Below, piece after piece: positions 62,586-64,000 of a stretch of 64,000 nucleotides of DNA. The DNA lies in assembly GCA_000384935.1 (NCBI GenBank), contig ARRA01000002.1, positions 215,697 through 279,696 of the forward strand, given 5' to 3'. The notes beneath the pieces are model-generated. The model ran no database searches, was not told the origin of the DNA, and saw nothing but the letters and a program-made list of their open reading frames with translations. The number at the start of each line of letters is the position of its first letter. Positions within the stretch are counted from its first letter, which is position 1. This DNA comes from a gamma proteobacterium SCGC AAA076-P13. GTDB taxonomy: Bacteria > Pseudomonadota > Gammaproteobacteria > Magnimaribacterales > D2472. The position numbers were made by a program, and so were the translations under genes.

Positions 62586-64000
62586 ATGTTTAAGAAAGAA
62601 AATTACCTACTAGCTTTACTAGCTTTAACGTTAGGTTCATTTAACACTTCAGTCTTTGCTCAAGATGATGCAGCAGATGATGTTGAAGAAGTCATTACTA
62701 CAGGTACAAGAATTAAATCTGATGGATTTGAAGCTGTAAGTCCTGTTGCTGTTGTTTCAGCTACTGACATTAAAAAAACTGGTTTAGTAAGAATGGAAGA
62801 TGTTCTTAACCAAATGCCTCAAATAGAAACTGCTAATACAAGTTTCGAGCCTTCTGGTGAGACTGGGACAGCATCCTTAGACTTAAGAGGTTTGGGTGGG
62901 GCAAGAACACTAACGCTAATTAATGGCCGAAGAATGCAGCCTGGTAGTATTTGGAGTGAAGATGCTGACATAGGTCAAATCCCTGTTGCACTAATAGAAA
63001 GAGTTGATGTTTTAACTGGTGGAGCTTCAGCTGTTTACGGTTCTGATGCTGTTGCTGGTGTTGTAAACTTTGTAACTAGAAAAGTTAATGGTTTAGAAGT
63101 TTCTTTATCTAAAGGTGGCTATAGACATGACAATGATGGAAAAAATCTTGTTGTACCATTATTAGATGCTAAAAGCTTTGATTATCCTACTGGAACTGCT
63201 AATGATGGAGATACCGATAACATATCTATAGTTATGGGTTCAGACTTCCAGAATGGTGCTGGTAATGTAACTATGTATTTACAAAGATCTGAAAATCAAG
63301 GCGTATTCAATATTGATCGTGATTATGCAGCATGTGGCTTAAGCACTTCTGGAACTTCGTGTGGTGGTTCGTCTAATACTATTGTTCCTCATTTTGATAT
63401 TTATCCGATACTTGAAGCTGCTGATGGAACAACGTTCACATCATATGATCAAGAATTTTGGTCTGAGTTAACTGCTGACGGTTCAGTAGTTGATGATACT
63501 GGAACAAGATATAACTATGCAGCTGTAGCACAATTAATGAACCCTTCTAAAAGACAATCTACTGGAGCTATTGGTGAATTTGAAATTGAAGGTGTTGGAA
63601 CAGCATACGCAGAAGTAAACTACAGTTCATTTAATACAAATGCAGGTATTGCTCAATCTGGAACATTCTTCAATGACGAATATCAATTATTATTTGATAA
63701 CGCAAGTATGCCTCAGGCTTGGAAAGACTCTGTTGATAACGCATTTATTAACGGTTCTAAGTACTCTGACGGCGGAATGGTAAAAGGAGAAGAATACTGT
63801 TCAGATCCTACTGATGCTACAACATGTGGTACTTGGGTTGGTTATGCTACTTATGTAGGTAAAAGGAATGTTGAAGGCGGACCTAGACAAGACCATATTG
63901 CAGTAGATGCAGGAAGAATGGTCATGGGTCTTAAAGGTGATGTTGGTTATAAAGATTGGGAATATGATGTTTCTATGCTTTATGGAAAAACTAACTCAAG
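62586..64000 (+). CDS. TonB-dependent receptor, N-terminal part (runs off window; absent from ORF track)
   Basis: MFKKENYLLALLALTLGSFNTSVFAQDDAADDVEEVITTGTRIKSDGFEAVSPVAVVSATDI..., LDLRGLGGARTLTLINGRRM, GGASAVYGSDAVAGVVNFVTRK; open to window end. Confidence 0.95.
   Translation, partial: MFKKENYLLALLALTLGSFNTSVFAQDDAADDVEEVITTGTRIKSDGFEAVSPVAVVSATDIKKTGLVRMEDVLNQMPQIETANTSFEPSGETGTASLDLRGLGGARTLTLINGRRMQPGSIWSEDADIGQIPVALIERVDVLTGGASAVYGSDAVAGVVNFVTRKVNGLEVSLSKGGYRHDNDGKNLVVPLLDAKSFDYPTGTANDGDTDNISIVMGSDFQNGAGNVTMYLQRSENQGVFNIDRDYAACGLSTSGTSCGGSSNTIVPHFDIYPILEAADGTTFTSYDQEFWSELTADGSVVDDTGTRYNYAAVAQLMNPSKRQSTGAIGEFEIEGVGTAYAEVNYSSFNTNAGIAQSGTFFNDEYQLLFDNASMPQAWKDSVDNAFINGSKYSDGGMVKGEEYCSDPTDATTCGTWVGYATYVGKRNVEGGPRQDHIAVDAGRMVMGLKGDVGYKDWEYDVSMLYGKTNS

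Noticed and set aside
1-64000. CRISPR arrays, insertion sequences, prophage, toxin-antitoxin or defence islands
   Set aside because: No regularly spaced repeats, transposase, integrase or recognisable defence genes were seen when reading the translations and intergenic regions.

Overview
This is a low-GC, densely packed chromosomal window whose gene order looks gammaproteobacterial (purN-purM / DUF2066-pgsA-hda; dnaX-recR; gloB/rnhA-dnaQ; tig-clpP-clpX-lon-hup-ppiD). The marine SAR86-like assignment is inference only. About 60 protein genes, 5 tRNAs (Val, Asp, Pro, Arg, His), several hairpin terminators and two TonB-dependent receptors are supported. The second receptor runs off the right edge and is absent from the ORF track. 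I see no CRISPR array, transposase, prophage or rRNA. Most of the window is ordinary housekeeping DNA. The points worth a second look are: (1) a ROSE-like RNA thermometer upstream of hsp20; (2) an A9 slippery tract plus hairpin inside dnaX, with immediate stops in both alternative frames; (3) ppiD and gamma-glutamyltransferase each split by one extra base in an 8-nt homopolymer; (4) a LysR / TonB receptor / DASS transporter / gamma-glutamyltransferase / AbgB-like amidohydrolase locus that may scavenge glutamyl conjugates, with a perfect LysR-type palindrome; (5) a missed 51-aa TTG-start ORF coupled to a pseudoazurin gene; (6) CDSs starting only 7-21 nt after tRNA CCA ends. All functional calls come from reading the translations, without database searches.
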